Below, piece after piece: positions 54,661-64,000 of a DNA stretch of 64,000 bases. The translations under genes and the position numbers were made by a program. The notes under the pieces were generated by a model. It saw nothing but the letters and a program-made list of their open reading frames with translations. It had not been told where the DNA came from and did no database searches. Each line of letters begins with the position of its first letter. Position 1 is the first letter of the stretch. This DNA is from Sabellastarte sp. h YS-2021. Taxonomy: Eukaryota > Annelida > Polychaeta > Sabellida > Sabellidae. The DNA lies in the NCBI GenBank assembly GCA_964017235.1, contig OZ024936.1, positions 9,462,496 to 9,526,495 on the forward strand, in the 5' to 3' direction.

Positions 54661-55194
54661 TGAGATGTACCATGCTGGAGGGTATTCAAGTCTGAACAAA
54701 TAGGTTTTAGTTGGCTTTGAACCCTGTTATTGTGTCCTGTGATCAGATCAATTGTGGGAGACTCTGTTCAATTCAATGGGGGAAGCCATTGCAAAACCTC
54801 ACCTACCAATGGCCTTCGTGGGATGAACTCAAGAAAGATAAAGCCAAATTCCACGAGTAAGGCTACTGGTTTGGATTAAGGATGATGAGTATGTGGGTTG
54901 GGAGAATTTGATGGCCTTGAATGTAATTATATTTACTGGTTAAATATTCGTTAAAATGCAAACAAGCTAGGGAAAAACCTATATTTTTGTTGTTTCTACT
55001 AGTCTCAAAAATATTGTCATGTAGCTTTGCTGGCATATCATTTATTTAATTTATTTTAGTATGAATTTTTGTCTATTTTGTCTAAAAATTTTAGTTGGTC
55101 TTTCAACAGTATAAGATTATAATACCTGGTTTGAAATAGTGTATTTATTATACAATTTTGGATGAATCTGAATCCAATGGATGATATTCAATGA
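54661..55194. other. Unassigned spacer
   Basis: Nothing recognised. Confidence 0.4.
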
Positions 55195-56695
55195 AACTTC
55201 ACAGAATTCCAACCTTAAATTTTGAACCTTTATTAGGTAAAGTAAAATGCATGTTAGGTACATGGAAAAATGTCATTTGATGCCTCTAGGAAAAATTCCT
55301 GTTTTGAAGATATTTATTTTGGCAAGCTTCAATCACTTATTCACAGTATTACCTACTCCAAGTGATTATTTACTCCAAGAATTCACAAGCCTCTTCTACT
55401 CTTTTCTTTGGAATAACAAGCCAGACAAAATTAACCGGAAGCAGATTTGTTGTAGCTACAATGATGGTGACTTGAAAATGGTAAACATAAAAGCCTACAT
55501 CATTTCTCAAAAGCTATCCTGATTCAAAGATTGTTCAGTAGCAATAATGCCCCTTGGATATACTTTCTGGAAATCTTTTTAAAAATTCCATACCTGTTTA
55601 CCACTGGATCACAGTGGTCAAGCATTCAATCGAAACAAATGAAGAATCCCTTCCGGAGGGAAGTGGTAGGTTGCTGGTGTTCGTTTATTGGAAGATCTGT
55701 TTCATTTGCCAATAATGCAGAAATGACACTTCCAGTATGGGGTAATCCATTATTTTCTAAAGATTACCTCTGCTTTTCCAAGTGGATATCAAAGGGGATT
55801 ATTATTTTTCTTGCATACATAATAAATGAAAGTGGAACTATTATGGAGTATAAAGTTATTGAATCAAAATACAACTTAACCATAAATTTCTTGGAATACT
55901 ATAGATTACGGGGGTTGTCTCAAAAACTTTCTTAATTCTATGGACCCGAAAAACGTGACATGCACCAGGCCTGATATTCCATATATTTTCTGTTGTATTG
56001 TGTTGTATATTTGTGTTGTATTGAAAAATTAGAAATTGATATTACACCAGGTGTTTGGCAAGCTGCCAACAAAATATGCTTGAAAACAATTCATAGTGAT
56101 GAAATTAATTGGTTCCAGTACAGAATATTAAATAGAATTCTTAGTACTAGAGATTATTTGGTAAACCTAAGGACATCAAATTCTGTAACTTGTGTTTTCG
56201 GTGAAGGTCAAACAGAAACTATTGTCCATTTGTTTACCAGTTGCAATAAAGTATAGAACTTTTCACAAGATATAAATTCATAGTTATCTCGAGTAACTCG
56301 CAGATTCCTTTAAATCCAGTGTATATCCTTCTAGGAGTAACAGATAAAGAATTTTATGCGTTCCAAAAAATTTCATATTACCTACCACTAAAAAGTATAT
56401 CTTCTTTACTAGCCAAAAAAGAAAACAGTTAAACTTTTTGGAATTTCAATCCTTTTTTAACAAAGTTTTCTCAGAACGGAATATCTGGCAAACGTTAAGT
56501 TTGAGAAAGATCATTTTAGTCCAAAGTGGTGTGAGTTCATCTTTTTATATTGACAGAATTGAATTTTGAATAACAGTTGTTACAAAATAATCGGTACTAG
56601 ATATGTTTACTTGGGTTCGGTGCATGGGTTGTATATTTTGTGCACTTTTGTTTATTTTTTTATGTATGTATTTCTATGTTGGAATAAACACAATA
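55195..56695 (+). pseudogene. L1/Tx1-like LINE 3' half, with stops
   Basis: Reading starts near 'LNFEPLLGKVKCMLGTWKN' and continues 'FNHLFTVLPTPSDY', 'FLWNNKPDKINRKQ', 'WSSIQSKQMKNPF', 'GTIMEYKVIESKYNL', 'INWFQYRILNRILSTRDYL' and the zinc-tail 'TETIVHLFTSCNK' (56250). Frames break several times. RT catalytic motifs are missing, so it is strongly 5'-truncated. The 3' end carries 'aataaacacaataaaaaaga' (56683-56702). Confidence 0.75.
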
Positions 56696-56827
56696 AAAAA
56701 GATATTCAATGAAAATCTATGTTTTTTACTTTGGCTTCACTATTGAACCCCCCCTTACATATTTCAATGATGCGAGTTGTAATATCCTCACGTATATCAG
56801 TTCTATTAATACCTGGGTTTCCGGGGA

Positions 56828-56995
56828 TTCCCCTTTAGCTCAGCTGGTTAAAGTGCTAGAACTTGTGTTTATTTCTGTGTGTAATGGGAAGGCTGTGAGT
56901 TCGAGAAACAGCAGAACCAATCAATAATTTCTCCCTTCCCACTACATGGTGGAGATGCCGGGTAAAAAATTTAAAATGCCTTTTACAAAATTTCT
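56828..56995 (+). repeat. tRNA-derived SINE-like repeat, family 4
   Basis: 'ctttagctcagctggttaaa' is an A-box-like head. 'gctgtgagttcgag' is a B-box-like match further along than in a real tRNA. The body is unlike families 1-3. Extent of the 3' end uncertain. Confidence 0.6.
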
Positions 56996-57059
56996 GCTTG
57001 GTTTTCCTGTAACAAAGATGGGCGTGATCATACCTTCCTGTCAAAGCATGCAACCAATA

Positions 57060-57310
57060 CAGCTACATGCTTATTATTGAAGTATTAGTGAAAAATTGTT
57101 AATTGTTTACCTATTTGCAATTTTTATTATCGCTTGTAAGGAAAGCCAGTGTTTATGACACTTCAAAGTTAAATTTGAGTTTTCATGCCTCTTTCTGCAT
57201 GGATTTTAGTGCATCAAAAAGAGCTGAAGCTCTGTAAACAGACCATATGTAAGTTAAACAGTTTGTTAAAACATGAACAAAAATTGTACACTTGTTGACC
57301 CATTTAGTAT
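57060..57310. repeat. Fragment of the 'ATGGATTTTAATGCA' dispersed family
   Basis: 'tctgcatggattttagtgca' and 'caaaaagagctgaagctctg' match the landmark of the 14150-14920 repeats. Confidence 0.5.
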
Positions 57311-57488
57311 AGTTTCTATACAGAGTTTGTGAAATCATTACTTATATTTATCTATTTCTCGTACTCATGGTACAAAATTGCAAAAGTACAAATAAACACA
57401 CACAAAAAAGAACATACAGTTTGTACAATGCAACATATATGTACAAAAAGAAAATTAATCAAAGTACATGCCGAGTAAATTTAGGTAC

Positions 57489-57788
57489 TCATTGACAACA
57501 CATAAACTGAAGAATATCGTTACATTCTTGGTATGTAAAATAAGGGTGATCATAGTCTCTCAAATATAGAGTATCACGAATTAGACCTGAAATGATATTT
57601 TCAATGTGATCTACGAGAGGGCATCTTAAAATTTTCTTAAATTTACCACAGAGATCGGAGTCACACTTTACATTAAACTTTTGGCTAAGAAACTGCAGAG
57701 TCTTACTTGCTGCTGAGCCACTTCCCTGCAGAGCCAGACTACCACATATTCTACCTTTTATATTATCAGATGTGAAATTCATGTTCAT
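57489..57788 (-). CDS. Unidentified 99-aa open frame, possible exon
   Basis: I do not recognise this protein. The frame opens at an ATG and has an evenly mixed composition with six Cys, a 'LALQGSGSAASKTLQFLS' segment and 'VDHIENIISGLIRDTLYL', then 'DYDHPYFTYQECNDILQF'. The text looks like real coding sequence rather than chance in AT-rich DNA. No TE motif is visible. A GC-rich stretch with an NRF-1-like site lies about 280 bp upstream in its orientation. It could be a small gene, one exon of a larger one, or an unfamiliar TE frame. Confidence 0.4.
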   Translation of the reverse strand: MNMNFTSDNIKGRICGSLALQGSGSAASKTLQFLSQKFNVKCDSDLCGKFKKILRCPLVDHIENIISGLIRDTLYLRDYDHPYFTYQECNDILQFMCCQ

Positions 57789-58065
57789 AAATTTTAAAAA
57801 CCTACGATATGAAATCTTTAATTTTAAAATCTAGATCACTCTTCCATTTCTGAGTGGATTTTATACCCCTTTCAAACTATACTGACGGTATGGCCCGAGG
57901 TTGACCGCGTTTGGTGAAACGTCCCTGTCCTTGAATCACCACCTGACATCTGTTTGCAAACTTGTGTCAAACAACTGTCCATTACCTTGTGAGCCCTACA
58001 GAAGTTTAAAGTGTTTAAAATTTGTGCCTCTGATTTCAGTACTGTGAGCAAGCAGAGAAGATTTC

Positions 58066-58076
58066 GCGCATGCGCA
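58066..58076. promoter_or_regulatory. NRF-1-like palindromic site upstream of the unidentified frame
   Basis: GCGCATGCGCA within a locally GC-richer stretch (57880-58340). Such sites are common in animal promoters. Its position upstream of 57489-57788 on the minus strand suggests, but does not prove, a promoter. Confidence 0.3.
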
Positions 58077-58559
58077 TTTGAATTTCTGACTATGGTAACC
58101 AAAGGTATGGTCCACGGTGTATGTAAGGTTGTAATTCGGTCATGTTTCGGTGTAATAAAGCAACATAAGGCGAGTTAAGGTACTGGTCGTTTCACCAGGT
58201 GTTTGTCTGATTGCTACCGAAAGTAAGTTCAGGTTGCTTCTCAGTGACCTACATCAGTCGTACTGTCATTCCACTGTTATTGACGGTTTAAAACCGCGTC
58301 CAGTCAATGGCCGTCTGCCAGTAGTGTGAACAACTTGGATGAAATGGGGAAAACTGGGGGTGGTTCCGTCACTGAGTAAAACTTCTAACTGTGGGACGTA
58401 CCAGTGTGAAAGGTGCATAAATGTGACAAAAACGAGCACAAACTCTGTAATATTACCTTTGTTGGGTTGTAAATAACAGAATTGTAGATAATATCGTTAT
58501 TCGTGAAAGTCTTACAATCACTAAATATCTCTAACGTTAATTAACCATTGTTCATAGTG

Positions 58560-59500
58560 CCAATACTTCTAAAACTGAATATTTGACTTGAGATATTTCC
58601 ACTTGGATTCTAGTGTAACTTTCTGTGGAAATACTTTTCTGATGGTGTGAATAAATTGTTTGTAGGTTCCTTAGTTATTTTACACAATCATAATTTGACC
58701 TATGTAACGTAGGTAGTGTCAGTGTCTATAAAAAAGCTTTTAACTCAGTTTTCTGATATTGTCAATGGATTTTAATGCAACAGAAAAAGAAGAAAGTCTA
58801 TCAGTACACTTTTTCCAATGGTGTATACATCTTCTTTACAGATTACAATCGGCAATTAATTTGCATTTATATGGCATACTTGTCATCATAAGCAATGGCT
58901 GTGACCATTAATACATCGTTTTTACATGAGTTTAATTCCCCATATTTACACATGAGAACATTAATTCTAATAGTATTTTATGGCGTTTAATCTCAATCTA
59001 AAGACAATTATAAACTATAATGATTAACCTGAGATATAGTGGGGGTCATTGTCACATAGAGAATCTGGGAAAAACTAAAATTAGGCTGGATATGCTTGTG
59101 CAAAGAGATAGGTTTTGAACTTCTTTCTGAATGAGTGGAGAGAATTGGCCGAATGTTCATCATCTGGTAAGTCATTCCAAGTCTTTGGAAAACCTCAATT
59201 ATTTAACTGGTATTTAACTCCCCATATTTACAAAGGTTTTAATTCAGCAAAAATTAGAAGAGCCTCTTTAATATATATTATGATGTTGTTTATAGCATAT
59301 TTGTACTAGCTAATAAAATATTTGAAAAAACAATTCTGCTAACGTTCATCATGTAAAATTATACACATCGAGTACCATCATCGCTTACAAAAGTTTAACA
59401 TTTAACTTAAGATTTCCCCAACATTTCTACATGGATTTCAATGTGACAAAATTGAAAAAAAAGCTTTTTAAAAATACATTTTTAGTGATACAAAAAGTTA
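58560..59500. repeat. Diverged copies of the 'ATGGATTTTAATGCA' family
   Basis: Landmark copies near 58580, 58760 and 59425 ('catggatttcaatgtgacaa'), alternating with AT-rich sequence. Same family as 14150-14920. Confidence 0.5.
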
Positions 59501-59659
59501 AAACGTAGATTACATAGTTATTAAAATAATTGTGAAAAAGCCGACACTTGTTTATGCATTTACAAGGCATTTAAAAAAACCTCATTGATGTGAGATATTG
59601 ATGTAATCTGTTTTTAATAATTTGAATTAATAAAATTTAAAAACTTTCATTTGAAAAAT

Positions 59660-60850
59660 TCAAAATTTAATTTGAAAAATACTATAAATTTAATTGGGTC
59701 AATTTTATCTGATGCCAAAAAGTTATTGTATGGTGTGCCTCAAGGCTCTGTCCTGGGGCCAATCCATTTTTCACTCTATACTACTCCACTGAGTAAAGTC
59801 ATACAGAATCATCCTGGTATTAGTTTCCAGTTCTACGCTGATGACACACAATTGTATGTACACCTCACACATAAAAATGTTGCCTCGGCCCTTGATAACC
59901 TGTCACACTGCCTTGAAGACGTAAAGAGATGGCTCTCTACAAATAAGCTCAAGCTAAATTCAGATAAGACCGAATTCATTGTGTTTCGCTCAAAGTCTCA
60001 GCGCGAAAAAGTCCTTCCCGGTCAACATACTTGGTAATCTCATATCACCAACAGATGCAGTTAGGAACCTTGGTGTCTGGTTTGATTCAGATTTCTCATT
60101 CTCTTGCCATGTTAGGAAGGTCTGCAAGGCTTGTTTTGCTCATGTCCGGGATCTTAAGCGACTCCGAGGACATCTGACACATGAAGCTACTCTTATGGCT
60201 GCCAATGCTCTGGTCGGAAGTCGACTAGATTACTGTAACTCTCTGTTCAGAGGTCTCTCAGCTCTAGATCTGCGCAAACTTCAATGTGTTCAGAATAGCC
60301 TTGCCAGAATTGTTGCCAACACCACCAAGTACTCACACATCACTCCAGTTAGAAAAGCACTACATTGGTTGCCAATTAAGTACCGTTCTATCTTTAAGAC
60401 TGCCATGCTGGTATATAAGTTCCTACACAGTGGTAACCCCAAATACTTTGAACCCTTCCTCATTCCCAGACATAGTGCATATAACACACGTCGAAGTCAA
60501 TCTGATGGCATATTTCTTGAGGTTCCCCACTTTGGTTCAATTTTCAAGTCTCGAAAACATTTTGGACTCAGTTTTGCGTATGACGCACCTATGATTTGGA
60601 ATGACCTTCTTGATGAGGTCCGCTCTGCAAACTCACTTGCCTGTTTCAGGTCAAAGTTGAAGTCATACCTCTTTGGAAAAGCATACCCACCCTAAATTTC
60701 CAATCTCCTTTCTGCTTTCTCCGCGGTGCTGACCCCTGCAATGTCTCTGGTTTTTGAATATTGAACAATGTTTTTGTGTGATACGCCTTAGAGTCTGTCT
60801 TTTGACGGAGATTAAGCGCTATAAAAGTGCTATTAGAATTAAAATTAATT
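59660..60850 (+). pseudogene. L2-like LINE, 5'-truncated, one frameshift
   Basis: The first frame (to 60037) has RT blocks 'YGVPQGSVLGPIHFSLY' and 'FQFYADDTQLYVHLTH' (catalytic Asp pair intact), then 'WLSTNKLKLNSDKTEFIVF'. A frame change near 59995 moves coding to 59979-60695: 'AVRNLGVWFDSDFSFSCHV', 'VGSRLDYCNSLFRGLSALD', 'ALHWLPIKYRSIFKTAML' and the C-terminal 'FRSKLKSYLFGKAYPP'. The short 3' UTR contains 'gccttagagtctgtctt' and 'gcgctataaaagtgctatta'. Only the frameshift and 5' truncation disable it, so it is fairly young. L2/CR1-like clade within the Jockey group is my reading. Confidence 0.88.
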
Positions 60851-61739
60851 ACTGCGCTGATGATGTAAGGAAAACCCCCTATACTTTGAACTGTAACTGT
60901 AAACTTGGAAACCAGTATATCTAAGTTAGGAATAATCTTATTCCACAACAATTCTTACATAAGGTGTTTTTTGTTTACTGAATCATCTGATTTGTTAGGA
61001 AATGGTGAAAAGGCTGGTTAATGCTGTTTTAATAATAATAATAATAATAATACATGTAATAATTATAGTTTATTTTAGACATCCTATAAATAATAGGTTA
61101 CAAGTGGGTTATAATATAGTAGACCATACAATCTGAACATATAGAAAAAGGAAATTGGACAGAGTAAAAAATTAAAGTAGTGTGATTGGAAATGGCATAT
61201 TAATGACTGAGACCATTACTAATTTCAATTGAATATATATATTTTCTCCATCTATTGATTAATACAGGATGGATTCTTTACTGCTGGACTTAACATAAAA
61301 GATGCAACTAACTTATTATCTGTGCATTTTACTCTGGCAGAGTAAATAATTGGATCTTTCTACAACAATTGCCTCAGAGACTCTGTAAACATACCCATGC
61401 AATATATCACATATTGGAAGCTTTAATATTTGTATTTATACACTGTTATGAGAGGATTTATGTGATGGAAACTCTATGGCTAAACCACAAGATTGCAAGA
61501 GCCCACCTCTCTCTCCTTCAAACTGGTACAGGAAAGGGGTTAACCTACCAGCTGATATAATACATGCAATTGGAGACTTCATGACAAGAAGAACTCTTTA
61601 AAAAGTATGTATCATATAGAAACAAACGTTTTAGAATACCACAGTTATTACATGTGTAAGTGCATAACTCAGTAAATTGAAAATTACGTCCAAGTTCCAT
61701 CAAAAGCCTAATATTCCTAATCACATAAGATTACTCCTA
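60851..61739. other. Unassigned spacer with an (AAT)n microsatellite
   Basis: 'aataataataataataat' at about 61031-61051 is a short trinucleotide repeat. Nothing else recognised. Confidence 0.5.
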
Positions 61740-62870
61740 AAATCCAAGAATGGCAGCAAAAACTTCTACAGAACAATGGTACACAATTCATATAGTGATG
61801 TTTTTAAACAAAACTCTTGTAACAAAAATAGCGGATAAAACCAGGAAAATTATATTTAATGCATTTTTTAATGCTGTCCGAAACAATGACCTTATATGGA
61901 TGCAATATCGCATTATATACAGGGTAATGGGACTTATAGGATTACCTTTATAAACTAAAACTAATGTTGGTGTTCCACCACACGACTAAGGCTCCCGATT
62001 AAGGGTTTTTGAGGGTCGGTTACAAAAATTTGCTTAGTTTCAGGCGTCCTGTAGCGGTCGGTTGTGGTCGGTTGAGGTCGTGTGAAAAATCAAACATGTT
62101 TGACATTTCTCCCGACCCCAACCGATTATTTTTTCCCGCCATAAACAAAATGTCCAGTCCCAGGCTTCCTCAGGACTCCTCACACCAAATTTACACAGTC
62201 CTATGTTGTCCCAGGCCGCCTGCAACCCTTAGTCCCCGACCCTTAGTCCCAGACCCTTAGTGCCTTAGTCCCAGGCCTCCTGCGACCCTTAGTCCCATTG
62301 CAAAACAAGAATCGGCCATCTCGGTCTGGGGAAGCCTGGGGACGCCTCAGGACACCTTGGAGGGTTGGGACTTAATTGTGGGTTAGTCGGGGCTTAGTCC
62401 CAGGAGGCCTGAGGCGTCCTGGGACCCAGTCGGTTTGTCTACAACTAGAAAAATGGCTCAATCAGTTCTTAGTCCCAGACCAGTCTGTAACTGTCTGGGG
62501 CCGCCTGGGGCCTCCTCAGGCCGATCTGAACTTAATCCCAGACTTTCAGTGGTCCTGCCCATTTTACCTTTTTTGTCACAGACTGTCCACGATTAAGGGT
62601 CTGGGACAGGATCGGGGCTTAGTCCTTTGGTGGAACAGGGGCATAAGTAATGACCCTATCTGTAGCTGATGCAGTGATTGCAATGAAACCATTATTCATC
62701 TGTTTGTCCACTGAAAAGGCAGAAGCTTTTTGGGTCAAACTTAAAACACTTGTAAAATCAAGACTTGGCTATGACATTTGCATTTCTTCACCAAACATAA
62801 CTTATGGTCATCTCTCATATGGAGTTATGTTTATCCCACTAAATGCAATATATATGGCAGCCAATATGTA
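61740..62870 (+). pseudogene. L1/Tx1-like LINE 3' fragment, split by a MITE
   Basis: Upstream of the insertion the reading has 'NDLIWMQYRIIYRV' and 'DYLYKLKLMLV'. Downstream (from 62647) it resumes with 'SNDPICS', a stop, 'CSDCNETIIHLFVH' (zinc-tail) and 'AEAFWVKLKTLVKSRLGYD'. Order and spacing match the C terminus of the other two L1/Tx1-like copies. Frames are broken. Confidence 0.68.
61971..62637. mobile_element. MITE-like element with terminal inverted repeats, inside a LINE
   Basis: The left end is 'tgttccaccacacgactaag'; the right end, read on the minus strand, is 'tgttccaccaaaggactaag'. The 667-bp interior is GC-richer, with repeated 'cttagtcccagrcc' motifs in both orientations, and is non-coding. 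The target duplication is unclear. It splits the LINE fragment at 61740-62870. Confidence 0.75.
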
Positions 62871-63194
62871 ATATTTTACGAATGTTTCTGTAACAATACG
62901 GACACAATTTATTTACAGTATGTTGCAAAGCTAGAACTTATGAGATAATTTTTTTTTAAATATGGTGCAACTTTACTAACTTCCTTTCAAATTCTACTGC
63001 AATAATTAATGACAATCAAATACAGTTGAGAACTTGAAATTGAGAACTTGTTGTATAGAGATGTTTGTTTGTCACATTGTACTGTCACTGTGCCTGTATT
63101 TGTACTGTCAGTGTATTTGTATGTGTCAGCAAAAATGTGAATAAAACAACTGGGTGAAGGTTTGACTTCCAATGGCAGGCTGATAACAATTTTT
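62871..63194. other. Unassigned spacer
   Basis: Nothing recognised. Confidence 0.4.
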
Positions 63195-63990
63195 CTCATG
63201 ACTGGAAGGTATTAGAAGCAGCAAAGACCTTCGTATCATTGGCTTAGATCAGAGAGCTCACAGCAGAGGATTACAGTCTGTTTGATCCATGAAGAGATAG
63301 TGGCAGAGGAGATATCTTTGTCAAAGCCTTTCTTGAAGGAGACTAAGGCCAGCTCTTTGTTTTGCCTGAGGTCATATCCAAATTGTAGTGCAGGGCTCTA
63401 ACTGGACATGGGAACCTATCAGCCTTGAGTGAATTATCCACATTTGGGGCCATGGTGGGAATAACCACTGTGGTCAAACTGTCTAAACCCTCTTTGGTCA
63501 TCTAATTCTTCAAAAGAGCTTCGTGAGAGGTAGATAGACATTTACGACCAATCTGTCTGGTGTCTGTTTATTGAACCAAACATGGATATCAGTCCTGCGT
63601 TTACCAGAACCCAAAGCTAAGAGGAAGACAGTCTTGAAGGTCAAGTGCTTCAGTTAGGCTTCTGTAAGGGGTTCAAAATGGAAAGTTTGTGAGCTGGTGG
63701 AGAGACCCAGGTAAAGATCCCAACAGGGTATGCCTCTATGATCCTTAGCTCTGTTTTCATGGAAGCCATCCATGAGACAAGTGAGATTTTCATCTTTGTT
63801 GACATTAATGGGCGAATTTCCTAGTGTATCTATGGCAATCAATAGTACTTGGCTGTAACTTCCTGGACTGGAAAAGATACAGCAAGAAGTCCGCTATGGA
63901 TTGGATAGTTTGGTGTCCAGTCCACCTGACTACTATCCCTTCTTGGACCACAGGGTATCAGAGTACAGTTACATCAATTTGGTACTTAAT
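63195..63990 (-). pseudogene. DIRS-type tyrosine recombinase fragment, cut by window end
   Basis: Minus-strand reading from the window edge gives 'SIADFLLYLFQSRKLQPSTI', then 'IDTLGNSPINVNKDENL', 'FEPLTEA', a stop, and 'LKHLTFKTVFLLALGSGKRR' with the first Arg box. After more breaks come 'FPCPVRALHYNLDMTSGK' and 'VSFKKGFDKDISSATISSWI'. This text is typical of DIRS1-like recombinases and differs from the Ngaro type at 9036. Where His-x-x-Arg should be, the sequence reads 'NDTKVFAASNTF', so both residues look replaced. Several stops and frame changes: dead. Confidence 0.8.
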
Positions 63991-64000
63991 TTCATACTTA

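Overview
The window looks like a repeat-dense stretch of an animal nuclear genome, most likely a marine invertebrate (a mollusc or similar lophotrochozoan is my inference). The reasons are: AT-rich intergenic DNA, tRNA-derived SINEs ending in TAAA repeats, RTE, L1/Tx1 and L2-type LINEs, MITE-like elements, tandem satellites, and DIRS-order tyrosine-recombinase (YR) retrotransposons. I found no convincing intact host gene, rRNA gene or functional tRNA gene. Nearly every open frame that can be recognised comes from a transposable element.

Layout. 1-3607 is a tandem satellite with a 381-bp unit. 3607-5715 and 7120-7345 hold diverged ~190-bp monomers related to each half of that unit. They are split by a 1386-bp terminal-inverted-repeat element (5725-7110) with a 9-bp target duplication. 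8115-13794 is the centrepiece: a full-length, apparently undamaged Ngaro-like YR retrotransposon on the minus strand. It carries gag, reverse transcriptase/RNase H and tyrosine recombinase, has split direct repeats that look identical between copies, and sits cleanly inside a SINE. 14-19 kb holds SINEs and a rearranged older Ngaro-like copy (16780-18440) whose RT part is inverted. 20.7-21.4 kb encodes a decayed Crypton-type YR domain. 21.6-30 kb has SINEs, MITEs, L2 fragments and a minus-strand L1/Tx1-like LINE. 30.2-33.1 kb is a damaged RTE LINE. 33.5-44 kb has dispersed repeats, fold-back MITEs, SINEs and an orphan Ngaro RNase H end. 44.6-49.1 kb is a second tandem array whose ~200-bp unit carries a strong palindrome. 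49-64 kb has a 5S-like sequence, a decayed Ngaro recombinase (52.3-53.1 kb), two L1/Tx1-like copies, an L2-like LINE, a MITE, and a DIRS-type recombinase cut by the window edge.

How the parts relate. The Ngaro element carries everything expected for its own copying: gag for the particle, RT/RNase H for cDNA, YR for inserting a circular cDNA. Its B1-A2 repeat junction restates the joined termini, as the circle model predicts. The rest is a history of insertions: SINE before Ngaro, satellite before the TIR element, LINE before MITE. Three YR lineages (Ngaro, DIRS, Crypton) occur in 64 kb, and only one copy appears intact. All family calls rest on motif reading by eye; no database search was possible.
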